From contig PMXQ01000151.1 of the NCBI GenBank assembly GCA_003171065.1, positions 1 through 49,839 on the forward strand: 49,839 nucleotides of DNA, in the 5' to 3' direction. Position numbers and translations under genes: made by a program. The stretch comes from Chloroflexota bacterium (lineage in GTDB: Bacteria > Chloroflexota > Limnocylindria > Limnocylindrales > CSP1-4). This document shows, piece after piece, positions 8,054 through 16,494 of the stretch. Below the pieces are notes generated by a model, which ran no database searches, had not been told where the DNA came from, and was given only the letters and a program-made list of their open reading frames with translations. Positions within the stretch are counted from its first letter, which is position 1. Every line of letters begins with the position of its first letter.

Positions 8054-10003
8054 ATGTACAGGAAGCTCGCGGCGGTCAGCGCCGGCCTGATGCTGGTGGC
8101 GCTGCTGGCCGGCGCGATGCCCGGAGCGGTGCTGGGCGCGAGCGCGCCGGCCGGCGCCTCGACCGATACGAGCAGGATCACGGTCGCAGCCTGGCAGGCC
8201 GCGCTCATCGCGATCGGCTACTACCTGGCGAACAGCCCCTGGCTCTTCGGCGTCGCCTATTTCACGTTGTACCGACCGCTGGTGGCCGGTTTCTTCGTCG
8301 GCCTGATCCTCGGCGATCCGGCCCAGGGCACGCTCATCGGAGCGGCCATCAACGTACCCTACCTGGGCTTCATCTCGGCCGGCGGGAACCTGCCCGTCGA
8401 TCCCGCCCTCCCGGGCTGGGCCGGAACCACGATCGCGCTGGCCAGCGGCCTGGGGCCGAGCAGCATCATCTCGATCGCCGTGCTCCTGGGCCTGCTGGGC
8501 ACGCTCCTCTTCTACGGCCGGATGGCGATCGACTCGGTCTTCGCCCACTGGGCCGATGCTCGAGCCGAGAAGGCGGACATAAGCGGCGTAGCCCTGATGA
8601 ACCTGGTGCCGAGCCAGATCCTGCTCTTCGTGATCAGCTGGGTCCCCGTCTACCTACTGGCGCTCAACGGTCCGGCCTATGTGAACGACGCCCTCAACAA
8701 TCTACCCGGCTGGGTCACCAACGGGCTGGTCATCGCCGGCGGCATCCTGCCAGCAATCGGCATTGCGCTCACGATGAGGTTCATCTTCCGCGGCTCGGTG
8801 GTCCCCTATTTCTTCGTCGGCTTCATCCTGTTCACCTTCACTCACGGCTCCATGTCTCTGGTGGTCGTCGCCGCCATCGGCCTGGCGCTGGCATACCTCC
8901 ACTTGAGCTTCACCGGCGCCAACGCCCCGAAGGCCGCCGCAGCGCCGGGGCCTTCCTCCGAGGCCGTCCCGGCAGCCGCGTCGCCCAGTTCTACCGCCGA
9001 GCCCGCCGTCCGACTAACTCGCGGCGACCTGCTTCGGTCGTGGGCGCTGTGGACCTTCTTCTCGCAAGCCAACTACAACTACGAGCGCCTCCAGGGCACC
9101 GGCTTCGCACACGCCATGACGCCCATAATCCGTCGCCTCTACCACACGGAGGACGAGATCCGAGCGGCGCTCAAGCGGCATCTGGTCTTCTTCAACACCG
9201 AGCCCAACTTCGGCAACATCATCCACGGCACCGTCATCGCCATGGAGGAGCAGCGGGCCAATGGGGCGGCGATCGACGACGACGCCATCAACTCGGTCAA
9301 GTCCGGGCTGATGGGTCCGCTGGCCGGTATCGGCGACACGCTCAGCCAGAGCACGATCACGCCGATCCTCCTCGCCTTGGGCATCGGCATCGCCGGCGGA
9401 ACCGCCAGCGGCGGGACCATCCCGACCATCGGCGCGGGCGCCACCGGCAACCCGCTTGGGCCCATCGTGTATGCCGTGCTCGTCTCCATCGTCATCGTGG
9501 GCATCGGCTACACGGCCTGGATGCAGGGCTACTCGAGAGGCCGCGCCTTCGTCACGGACCTGCTTCGCTCCGGCACGATCGATCGCGTCCTGGTCGGAGC
9601 GGGCGTGCTGGGCAACCTAGTCCTGGGCGCCCTGGCAGCCAAGTACATCACCGTCTACCTGGCACCGACCATCACGATCGCAGGCGCCCAGCTCAACATC
9701 CAGGCCTCCGTCATCGACCCGATCTTCCCGGGAGCGCTCCCACTCGGCCTGGTCCTGCTGACCTGGTGGTTGCTGCGGCGGCGGGTCAACCCGCTGGCAC
9801 TGCTGGCCGTCTACCTGCTGTTCGCGATCGTGGCCGCCTACCCGTTCTTCGGCCCGGACCACACCAGCTCGACCGACCCGGCCGCGCAGTACCAGGTCTG
9901 CACGTCATCCCTGCTGCATCCCTACTACCCCTGCGGCGCGCCACCGGCGCCGACGGTCGCGCCCACGGCCGCACCCTCCGCTGCGGCCACGCCCCAGCCA
10001 TAG
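8054..10003 (+). CDS. Fused PTS EIIC-EIID permease (mannose/sorbose family)
   Basis: 649 residues from ATG 8054 (GAGGAG five bases upstream). Residues 1-35 look like a signal peptide or extra helix (MYRKLAAVSAGLMLVALLAG, then an Ala-rich end). Residues ~40-288 are EIIC: YRPLVAGFFVGLILGDPAQG, GAAINVPYLGFISAGG, and several helices. A ~30-residue Ala/Pro/Ser linker follows. Residues ~320-615 are EIID: SWALWTFFSQANYNYERLQG, HLVFFNTEPNFGNIIHG, GLMGPLAGIGDTLSQSTITP. The C-terminus is a Pro/Ala/Thr-rich tail with two Cys. EIIC and EIID are normally separate chains, so this single-chain channel is unusual. It forms the membrane translocator for the sugar phosphorylated by EIIB. Confidence 0.92.
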   Translation: MYRKLAAVSAGLMLVALLAGAMPGAVLGASAPAGASTDTSRITVAAWQAALIAIGYYLANSPWLFGVAYFTLYRPLVAGFFVGLILGDPAQGTLIGAAINVPYLGFISAGGNLPVDPALPGWAGTTIALASGLGPSSIISIAVLLGLLGTLLFYGRMAIDSVFAHWADARAEKADISGVALMNLVPSQILLFVISWVPVYLLALNGPAYVNDALNNLPGWVTNGLVIAGGILPAIGIALTMRFIFRGSVVPYFFVGFILFTFTHGSMSLVVVAAIGLALAYLHLSFTGANAPKAAAAPGPSSEAVPAAASPSSTAEPAVRLTRGDLLRSWALWTFFSQANYNYERLQGTGFAHAMTPIIRRLYHTEDEIRAALKRHLVFFNTEPNFGNIIHGTVIAMEEQRANGAAIDDDAINSVKSGLMGPLAGIGDTLSQSTITPILLALGIGIAGGTASGGTIPTIGAGATGNPLGPIVYAVLVSIVIVGIGYTAWMQGYSRGRAFVTDLLRSGTIDRVLVGAGVLGNLVLGALAAKYITVYLAPTITIAGAQLNIQASVIDPIFPGALPLGLVLLTWWLLRRRVNPLALLAVYLLFAIVAAYPFFGPDHTSSTDPAAQYQVCTSSLLHPYYPCGAPPAPTVAPTAAPSAAATPQP

Positions 10004-10019
10004 CACGCCCCAGCCATAG
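9988..10019 (+). repeat. 16-bp tandem duplication across the EIIC-EIID stop codon
   Basis: The 16-mer cacgccccagccatag is present twice head to tail (9988-10003 and 10004-10019). The first copy contains the TAG stop of the PTS gene, so the second is untranslated. This is a small recent slippage or duplication event. Confidence 0.85.
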
Positions 10020-10026
10020 ATGGAAA

Positions 10027-10060
10027 GCGGCCCCGGCGCGAGGGGGAGCGTCGGGGCCGC
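10027..10060. terminator. GC-rich hairpin between converging PTS and gdh-remnant transcripts
   Basis: GCGGCCCCG (10027-10035) pairs perfectly with CGGGGCCGC (10052-10060). It lies 23 bases after the PTS stop on the plus strand and 22 bases beyond the stop of the dehydrogenase remnant on the minus strand. The minus-strand reading is followed only by TTTCC and the plus-strand reading has no T tract, so it is a weak terminator candidate, possibly bidirectional. Confidence 0.45.
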
Positions 10061-10082
10061 AAGGGATATGCGAAGCAACAGT

Positions 10083-10415
10083 CTACGGGTAAAGGCCGCG
10101 AACCGAGGTCGCGTCCGCCACGCGTTGCACGGCGTGCAGGTCGGCCGCCGTTCTCATGTTCACTGCTCTCGCAGGCTCATCGCCAGGGTGCCGGCGAAAG
10201 CCTTGGTGATCACTCCGTGCAGCTTGTCGTTCACGTGCTCGATGCTCCAGAGATCGCGATCGAGATTCTGGACCCATTCGAAGTAGCTTACGGTCACGCC
10301 GCCGGCGTTACACAGGATGTCGGCGGTCAGGAGCCTGCCGTTGGCGTAGAGGATTTCGTCCGCCTCGGGGGTCGTCGGGCCGTTCGCGCCTTCGGCGATC
10401 AGTCGAGCGTCGGAT
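10083..10415 (-). pseudogene. Glutamate dehydrogenase C-terminal remnant, frameshifted
   Basis: Minus-strand translation gives the highly conserved Glu/Leu/Phe/Val dehydrogenase C-terminal region: [35 protein letters not shown], then a helix ending MSLREQ before a TGA at 10160-10162. After a frame change the final segment NMRTAADLHAVQRVADA... RGLYP is still readable to TAG at 10083. The N-terminal three quarters are missing: the homology stops right at the end of the LysR gene. It is therefore a remnant of a ~420-residue enzyme, truncated at its 5' end and carrying one frameshift, with no start codon. Confidence 0.88.
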
Positions 10416-10433
10416 CCGCGGCATTTCTGGTCT

Positions 10434-11441
10434 CTAGCCTAGTAGGTTCGGCGGAGCGTATGCGGCGCCGAAACGCTCCAGCTCGGCCAGGGCGGAGACG
10501 ATCATCGGGTGGGAATGGCGCTCCGGGCGGATGACGGAGGCGATTCGGCGGGCGAGCGGCGGATCGGTCGGGTGGATCGAGGCCCGAACCGGGCGGTCGT
10601 GGATCGCCAGGCCCGGCAGCATGCCGACGCCCAGCCCCGCCTCGACCAGGGCGATGATCACGCTGAAGTCCTTGCAGTTGGATCGAACGTGCGGCTCGAA
10701 CCCGCTCGACCGGCAGGCTCGCAGCGTCACCTGGCCAAGATGGCTGTCTTCGGTGTCCATGATCCAGAAGGCGTCCCGAAAGTCGGAGAGCCGAACCGCC
10801 GCGCCGGGATCCAGGCTCGGGCGCACGGCGGCCCCGGCCGTGCTCGGGCGAACCGCCGCGCCGGGATCCAGGCTCGGGCGCACGGCGGCCCCGGCCATGC
10901 TCGATTCCTCCGGCGGCAGCGCCAGGTAGAGCGGATCGCGCATGAACTCGCAGAACTCGAGGCCGCCGTCGGGGATTCGCGCCGGCTCGTCGTACTCGTC
11001 CACGATCGCGAGGTCGATCTCGTCCATCTGGAGCGCGGTCAGGCTTTCGGCCGCCTCGAGGTCCCGCAGGGTGACGCGCAGCGCGGGATGCTGCCGGCTC
11101 AAGGCGGTCATGACGTCGGGCAGGATGGCGCGGGCCGCGGTCGGGAACGCGGCCACTCGCAGCGTTCCAATGACGAGCTGCTGCATCGAGGCGAGGTCCG
11201 CCTCGGCCGCGGCGATGGCGCCGGTGATCGTGTCGGCGTGGCGGACGAGCAGCTGGGCGGCGTCGGTCAGGCGCACGCGCCGGCCGCTCCTCTCGAGCAG
11301 CTCGACGCCGGCCTCGCGCTCGAGGATGGCCAACTGCTGGCTGACCGCCGATGGGCTAATGCTCATCGCCTCGGCGGCGGCCTTGATCGAGCCGCGCCGC
11401 GAGATCTCTCTCAGGAGCTGCAACCGCCAGACACCGAGCAT
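10434..11441 (-). CDS. LysR-family transcriptional regulator
   Basis: 335 residues from ATG 11441 with GGAG nine bases upstream. The N-terminal LysR helix-turn-helix is intact ([36 protein letters not shown]), followed by the linker helix and the periplasmic-binding-like effector domain ([25 protein letters not shown]-type strand, [14 protein letters not shown]). A 57-base tandem duplication inserts a second copy of a ~19-residue [10 protein letters not shown] stretch in the middle of the effector domain (10792-10905). It is divergent from the aminotransferase-transketolase operon, which it probably regulates. Confidence 0.93.
   Translation of the reverse strand: MLGVWRLQLLREISRRGSIKAAAEAMSISPSAVSQQLAILEREAGVELLERSGRRVRLTDAAQLLVRHADTITGAIAAAEADLASMQQLVIGTLRVAAFPTAARAILPDVMTALSRQHPALRVTLRDLEAAESLTALQMDEIDLAIVDEYDEPARIPDGGLEFCEFMRDPLYLALPPEESSMAGAAVRPSLDPGAAVRPSTAGAAVRPSLDPGAAVRLSDFRDAFWIMDTEDSHLGQVTLRACRSSGFEPHVRSNCKDFSVIIALVEAGLGVGMLPGLAIHDRPVRASIHPTDPPLARRIASVIRPERHSHPMIVSALAELERFGAAYAPPNLLG
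10792..10905 (-). repeat. 57-bp tandem duplication inside the LysR gene
   Basis: Two head-to-tail copies, 10792-10848 and 10849-10905, nearly identical over 57 bases. The length is a multiple of three, so the reading frame is kept and 19 residues are duplicated in the effector-binding domain. The near identity points to a recent event. Confidence 0.9.
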
Positions 11442-11668
11442 GGGCAGGGACTCCGTCGCGGGCGAGCGCCTGGTTCGCCGCCCCCAAACAGTTTAGCCCT
11501 CCTTCACGGTTTGGTGAGGAAGCTGAACTTGATTTGCGTATGCCGCACCGCCATGCTCGGCCCAAATGGAGACTGGCAGTTGCCAGCGCGTCCCACGTCG
11601 CGCGGGCCGCCGAACGCAGTCCAGGGCGATGCGCCGGTCGACCCGAGCGACATCAGGAGGAACCGGCG

Positions 11669-12856
11669 ATGAGACTCGCTGCCCGCATGCATCGGATCGG
11701 GACCGAGACGGCCTTCGAGGCCGCCGCCCGAGCCAGGGCTCTCGAGGCAACCGGGCGATCGGTCATCCACCTGGAGATCGGCGAGCCCGACTTCGACACG
11801 CCCATCAACATCCGCGAGGCGGGCAAGCGGGCCCTGGATCGCGGCGCGACCCACTACTCGCCCACGGTCGGCATCCCCGAGCTCCGAGCCGCGATCGCCG
11901 CCGACGCCACGGCCCGCAAGGGCTTCACCGTCTCGCCGGACCGGGTCGTCGTCGTCCCCGGCGGCAAGCCGGTGATGTTCTTCGCCATGCTCGCCCTCAT
12001 CGAAGAGGGCGACGAGGTCATCTATCCGGACCCGGGCTTCCCGATCTACGAGTCGATGATCGACTACGTGGGCGGAACGTCGGTCGCCTGCCCCATCCGC
12101 CAGGAAAACGGCTTCCGGCTCGACCCGAAGGAGCTGGCGTCGCTGGTCACGGGGCGGACCAGGCTAGTCATCATCAACTCGCCAGCCAACCCGACCGGCG
12201 GCGTCTCGACCCGCGAAGACCTCGAGCAGATCGCCGCGGTCGCGCGCGAGCACGATCTCGTCGTCCTGGCCGACGAGATCTACGGCCGGATCATTTACGA
12301 GGGCGAGCACGTCTCGATCGCTTCGCTGCCGGGCATGGCCGAGCGGACGATCGTCCTCGACGGCTTCTCCAAGACGTATGCCATGACCGGCTGGCGGCTC
12401 GGCTACGCCATCGTGCCCGAGAAGCTGGTGACGCCCTTCAGCCGGCTGATCGTCAACAGCGTCAGCTGCACCAGCGCCGCGACCCAATGGGCGGGGGTGG
12501 AGGCGCTGACCGGCCCGCAGGATTCCGTGGCGGCGATGGTCGAGGAGTTCCGGGCCCGGCGCGATCTGATTGTCGACGGCCTCAACGGCATCCCCGGCAT
12601 CACCTGCCTGCGGCCGGCGGGCGCCTTCTACGTCTTCCCCGAAATCTCCGGAACGGGTCTGAGCGGCGCCGAGCTGGCGGATCGGCTCCTCAAGGAGGGC
12701 GGCGTCTCTGCCCTTGCCGGGACGGCCTTCGGGCGGGTCGGGCGGAACCACCTGCGCTTCAGCTACGCCAACTCGCGCGAGAACATCGCCGAGGCGGTGA
12801 GGCGGACGCGGACCGTCGTGGAGCCACTGGCCGCCAGGGCCGTGGCCGCGCGATGA
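11669..12856 (+). CDS. PLP-dependent class I aminotransferase (aspartate aminotransferase-like)
   Basis: 395 residues from ATG 11669, with AGGAGG eight bases upstream. Fold-type I hallmarks are in order: IHLEIGEPDFDTP near the N-terminus, THYSPTVGIPELR, the NPTGG turn (NSPANPTGG), the ADEIYGRIIY strand, and the Schiff-base Lys235 in DGFSKTYAMTGWRLGY. A C-terminal Arg (LRFSYANS) binds the substrate carboxylate. It transfers an amino group between amino and keto acids in the cytoplasm; the substrate is not determined. Its TGA overlaps the ATG of the transketolase gene, so the two are co-translated. Confidence 0.93.
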   Translation: MRLAARMHRIGTETAFEAAARARALEATGRSVIHLEIGEPDFDTPINIREAGKRALDRGATHYSPTVGIPELRAAIAADATARKGFTVSPDRVVVVPGGKPVMFFAMLALIEEGDEVIYPDPGFPIYESMIDYVGGTSVACPIRQENGFRLDPKELASLVTGRTRLVIINSPANPTGGVSTREDLEQIAAVAREHDLVVLADEIYGRIIYEGEHVSIASLPGMAERTIVLDGFSKTYAMTGWRLGYAIVPEKLVTPFSRLIVNSVSCTSAATQWAGVEALTGPQDSVAAMVEEFRARRDLIVDGLNGIPGITCLRPAGAFYVFPEISGTGLSGAELADRLLKEGGVSALAGTAFGRVGRNHLRFSYANSRENIAEAVRRTRTVVEPLAARAVAAR

Positions 12857-15297
12857 CGATCGACGAGATCGCCGCCGGCTCGGATCCGGATCGCCTGTAC
12901 GCCCTCGCAGAGGAGGACTTTGCCCGCTACGAAGTCCTCAAAGACCTGATCGACGAGTGCATCGACCTGGAGCTCAACTACCGCCAGAGCGGGCATCCCG
13001 GCGGCTCGCGGTCCAAGGTCCACATGTTCGTCGCGCTGCTCATGTCCGGGGCGATGCGCTGGGACATCCGCCGCCCGTGGCTTCGCTTCGGCGATCGCTT
13101 CGTGCTCTCCGCCGGTCACGTCGTGCCGCTCGTCTACGCCACTCTCGCCGTTCTGGACGAGAGCCTCCGCGCCCGGGCCGAGCGTACCGGCGATCCCCGT
13201 TATGCGTTCCCCGAAGACGGCCGTTTCGCCCTGACGTGGGAGCATCTCCTGGGCCTGCGGCACCGGGGCGGGCTGCCCGGCCACGCCGAGATGGCCGGCC
13301 GAACTCTCTTTCTGAAGGCGAACACGGGTCCTTCCGGCCACGGCATGCCGTTTGCCGCGGGCGAAGCCCTGGCCCTCAAGCTGGCGGGCGCGGATGAGGT
13401 CAAGGTGTTCGTCGTGGAGGGCGAAGGTGGGCTGACGCCCGGCGCCGCCCACGAGACGAAGAACTCGGCCTGGGGGCTGGGCCTGTCCAATCTGGTCTTC
13501 CTCGTCGACTGGAACGACTTCGGCATCGACGAGCGGCCGGCCTCCTCGGTCGTCCACGGGACGCCGGCGGATTGGTTCGCGCCGTATGGGTGGCGTGTGA
13601 CCGGCACCCCCGAGGGCATGGCATGGGGCCCGGTTACGCGGGCGGTGCTCGAGGCGAGCCGCGGCGACAACCCGGCGGGCGTCCCAAGCGTGGCGTGGTT
13701 CCGAACCCGCAAGGGGCGCGGCTACGGCAAGTTCGACTTCGCCAGCCACGGCGTCCCGCACAAGCTCAACGCCCTTGAGTTCTGGGCTGTGCGCAAGGAG
13801 TTCATGGCCCGCTACGGCGTCGAGTACCAGGGCGTTGACGACCCGGCTCCCTCCGATCCGGCGGCCCTGGCGGCGCAGGCGGAAGCCAACCTCCGGATCG
13901 CGATCGGCGTCCTGCGCCGCGACGAGAAGCTGGTCGACTGGCTGTCGGATCGCCTGCTCGAGATCGCCGCGACGGTGCCCGACGAGATCAAAGGATTCCG
14001 CCTCGGGTCGGGCGCCGCCGGCAGGGCTGCGGCCCACGAGGGCACCGGCCCGGCGGCCAATCCCGGCGGCCCGGCCGGCCCGGCAGCCGACCCATCGACC
14101 GACCGCACCATCTTCGACTTCGAACGCTATCCCGAGACGATGTGGCGCAAGCCCGGCGATCGCCAGCCCAACCGCGCCGCGCTCGCGACCTGGGGCTCGT
14201 TCGTCAACGCCGTCGCGAAGCGCGACTTCGGCCGCCCGCTCTTCATCGCCTGCTCGGCCGACCTGGCCGAGTCGACGAACATCGCCGGCTTCGCCAAGCC
14301 GTTCGGCGAGATGCCCGGCTTCGGCAGCTTCGAGCGGGACTCGAACCCGACGGGCGCGCTTCTTCCCACGGAGATCACCGAGTTCACCAACGCCGGCATG
14401 ATGGCCGGCCTGGCAACGGTCAACTTCGCGACCGATCCTTTCGATCGGTTCGAGGGCTTCTGGGGAGCCTGCTCCACCTACGCCTCCTTCAGCTACCTCA
14501 AGTACGGCCCGTTGCGCCTGTTCAGCCAGCTCGCCCAGGACGGCGACCTGCGCGTCGGCAAGGTGCTGTACGTGGCCGGGCACTCCGGGCCTGAGACCGC
14601 CGAGGATTCGCGCACGCACTTCGGGATCTTCGAAACTGGCGTGACGCAGCTCTTCCCGGAGGGCCAGCTCATCGACCTGCACCCATGGGAGTACAACGAG
14701 GTTCCCGTGGTCCTGGCCGCGGCCTTCGCCACGGACGTGCCGATAGTGGCGCTGCACCTGACTCGGCCGCCGATCGAGATCCCGGACCGCGCCGCGCTCG
14801 GGATGCCGGGCCATTTCGCGGCGGCGCGCGGCGCGTACGTCATGCGCCCGTTCCGCCCGGGAGAGCCCAAAGCCGGCACGATCTTCGTCCGCGGGACCAT
14901 GCCGACGGCGAATCTCGTGAAGCTCCTGCCGGAGCTGGATCGGGGCGGGCTCAACGTCAAGATCGTGGCCGCCATCAGCCCGCAGCTGTTCGCCCGCCAG
15001 GATGCCGCGTACCGATCGGCCACCGTGGAGGCCGCCGACCGGTTCGACTCGATGGTCATCACCAACGGCGCCTACAAGCTGATGCGCGACTGGGCGGACG
15101 ACCCGATCGTCCACGAGTACTCGCTCAGCTCCGACTGGGACGACCGCTGGCGGACCGGCGGCTCGGTCGAGGAGGTCATGGAGGAAGCGCACCTCGATTC
15201 GGGGCACATCCTCGCGGCCATCGAACGATTCGCCCGCGAACGGCCCGACCGGCTGCGCCGCTTCCGCGATCGGCTGGCGGCCGCCGAAGGGCGCTGA
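12853..15297 (+). CDS. Transketolase-like thiamine-diphosphate enzyme (long form)
   Basis: 814 residues, longer than the usual 630-690. The ATG at 12853 overlaps the aminotransferase stop (ATGA) and has no good ribosome-binding site of its own. The N-terminal half has RQSGHPGGSRSKVHMF, SAGHVVPLVYA, and the ThDP/Mg motif at 190-221. That motif reads G-E-G...N rather than G-D-G...N, with the normal 30-residue spacing. A low-complexity insert lies at ~395-420. The middle domain has SADLAESTNI and the catalytic-Glu region TEITEFTNAGMMAG (Glu510). The C-terminal domain is present. It probably moves two-carbon ketol units; coupling to an aminotransferase and a LysR regulator suggests a specialised pathway rather than the housekeeping pentose phosphate enzyme. 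Confidence 0.9.
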   Translation: MTIDEIAAGSDPDRLYALAEEDFARYEVLKDLIDECIDLELNYRQSGHPGGSRSKVHMFVALLMSGAMRWDIRRPWLRFGDRFVLSAGHVVPLVYATLAVLDESLRARAERTGDPRYAFPEDGRFALTWEHLLGLRHRGGLPGHAEMAGRTLFLKANTGPSGHGMPFAAGEALALKLAGADEVKVFVVEGEGGLTPGAAHETKNSAWGLGLSNLVFLVDWNDFGIDERPASSVVHGTPADWFAPYGWRVTGTPEGMAWGPVTRAVLEASRGDNPAGVPSVAWFRTRKGRGYGKFDFASHGVPHKLNALEFWAVRKEFMARYGVEYQGVDDPAPSDPAALAAQAEANLRIAIGVLRRDEKLVDWLSDRLLEIAATVPDEIKGFRLGSGAAGRAAAHEGTGPAANPGGPAGPAADPSTDRTIFDFERYPETMWRKPGDRQPNRAALATWGSFVNAVAKRDFGRPLFIACSADLAESTNIAGFAKPFGEMPGFGSFERDSNPTGALLPTEITEFTNAGMMAGLATVNFATDPFDRFEGFWGACSTYASFSYLKYGPLRLFSQLAQDGDLRVGKVLYVAGHSGPETAEDSRTHFGIFETGVTQLFPEGQLIDLHPWEYNEVPVVLAAAFATDVPIVALHLTRPPIEIPDRAALGMPGHFAAARGAYVMRPFRPGEPKAGTIFVRGTMPTANLVKLLPELDRGGLNVKIVAAISPQLFARQDAAYRSATVEAADRFDSMVITNGAYKLMRDWADDPIVHEYSLSSDWDDRWRTGGSVEEVMEEAHLDSGHILAAIERFARERPDRLRRFRDRLAAAEGR

Positions 15298-15409
15298 GTC
15301 CGGGGGAGGATGCGCGGGCTCGCGAGTTCGGGGCCGCCGCCGAGTTCCAGGCCGCGCGCCGCCCGAACGGGTCGCTGAAGTCCGGCGTCACCACCGCTAC
15401 CATGCCGCC

Positions 15410-15847
15410 ATGCCCGACTTCTACGACATCGACCGAGCCAACGCCATGCTGCCCGAGCTACGCGAGACGCTGCTCCTGCTGCGCGGTCTGCGAACCGAGG
15501 TGATCGCCCTGCGCGATCGGATCGTGGAGTTAAACGCGCCGTGGGCTATAGCCGGGGCCGCGACCTCCATGCCCGCCGGAGCGCGCCGCGCCGAGGTCGA
15601 TGAGGAGACTCGCCTGCTTCGCCTGCGCCTGCAAGGGATGGTCGACCAGATGCAGGCCGCCGCGGTCGAGATCGATGGCTGGGGCATCCACCTGCGCCAG
15701 ATCGAAACCGGGCTCGTGGACTTTCCGGCGCTCGTCTCGGGCCGTCCGATCTGGCTGTGCTGGCGACTCGGCGAGGAGCGGGTCGAGTGGTGGCACGAGA
15801 CCACGGAAGGCTTCGATTCGCGCCGCCGCCTGGAGGATCTGGTCTGA
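15410..15847 (+). CDS. DUF2203 family protein
   Basis: 145 residues from ATG 15410. It opens with a helix (DIDRANAMLPELRETL) and a long charged helix, and ends with the signature ETGLVDFPAL-x-x-GRPIWLCWRLGEERVEWWHE...GF of this conserved bacterial family, whose function is unknown. Length matches the family. A DUF309 gene follows on the same strand. Confidence 0.88.
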   Translation: MPDFYDIDRANAMLPELRETLLLLRGLRTEVIALRDRIVELNAPWAIAGAATSMPAGARRAEVDEETRLLRLRLQGMVDQMQAAAVEIDGWGIHLRQIETGLVDFPALVSGRPIWLCWRLGEERVEWWHETTEGFDSRRRLEDLV

Positions 15848-15915
15848 CGCGCGGGCAGCCGGCGCCTGTTCCGAGCGAGGCGAGTCGCGCGCAGCGCGGC
15901 AGGCCCGGCACGATC

Positions 15916-16353
15916 ATGCAGGGGGACAGGCCGAAGGCTTATCGACCGATACCTCCGGACCGGCGCCGCGCGGCTCTCGAAGCGGGCCTGCAGGCATACG
16001 AGCGCGGTGACTTCTTCGAAGCGCACGAGCTCCTCGAGCCGGCCTGGATGGGCACCTCGGACCCGGCCGAGCGAGCGCTGTACCAGGGCCTGATCAAGCT
16101 GGCCGCCGGCTACGTCCACGCCGTTCGCGGCAATCCGATCGGCTTGGGCCGCCACCTGGAGGCGGCGCGCAAGCACCTCGTAACCTCGGTCGAGCTGGAC
16201 CCGCGCTGGATCGAGGAAGCCGGCATCGACCTGAACAACCTGCTGCTCGAGGTGGACGTCCGGCTCGCCTCCGTCCGGTCGGCCGAGGCGCACCTGGAGA
16301 CGAATTCGGCGGCGATGCTCGAGCTGGCGGAAGCAGCCCCGCGGATCCGCTGA
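15916..16353 (+). CDS. DUF309 family protein
   Basis: 145 residues from ATG 15916; the ribosome-binding site is weak, and earlier in-frame starts would overlap the DUF2203 gene. The core matches DUF309: AYERGDFFEAHELLEPAWMG, then ALYQGLIKLAAGYVHA, then a helix. The acidic/His residues in the HE-LE helix are typical. This is a small all-helical cytoplasmic protein of unknown function. Confidence 0.85.
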   Translation: MQGDRPKAYRPIPPDRRRAALEAGLQAYERGDFFEAHELLEPAWMGTSDPAERALYQGLIKLAAGYVHAVRGNPIGLGRHLEAARKHLVTSVELDPRWIEEAGIDLNNLLLEVDVRLASVRSAEAHLETNSAAMLELAEAAPRIR

Positions 16354-16382
16354 GCGCCGGCCCGGCGCGTGCGTCTGAGCCG

Positions 16383-16420
16383 AAAAATGTGCTCAGCCCC
16401 CAGGGTGGTGGGGGCTGAGC
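16383..16420 (-). terminator. Rho-independent terminator of the ribose-type ABC operon
   Basis: GCTCAGCCCCC (16391-16401) pairs with GGGGGCTGAGC (16410-16420) as a perfect 11-bp stem with an eight-base loop. On the minus strand it is followed by ACATTTTTC (A run at 16383-16388 on the plus strand). It sits 75 bases after the stop of the solute-binding protein gene, and its orientation matches that operon. Confidence 0.9.
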
Positions 16421-16494
16421 GCGGAGGAGGGATGGCCGTCCAGCAGGTCAGGCCCGGGGCTCGGGTCGGACCGGCGTTCCGATTGGAGGAGGAT

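Noticed and set aside
12763-15207. An 814-residue minus-strand ORF opposite the transketolase
   Set aside because: It is entirely antisense to a gene with clear motifs. Long antisense frames are common in GC-rich DNA, and the translation is rich in Arg/Gly/Ala with no domain.
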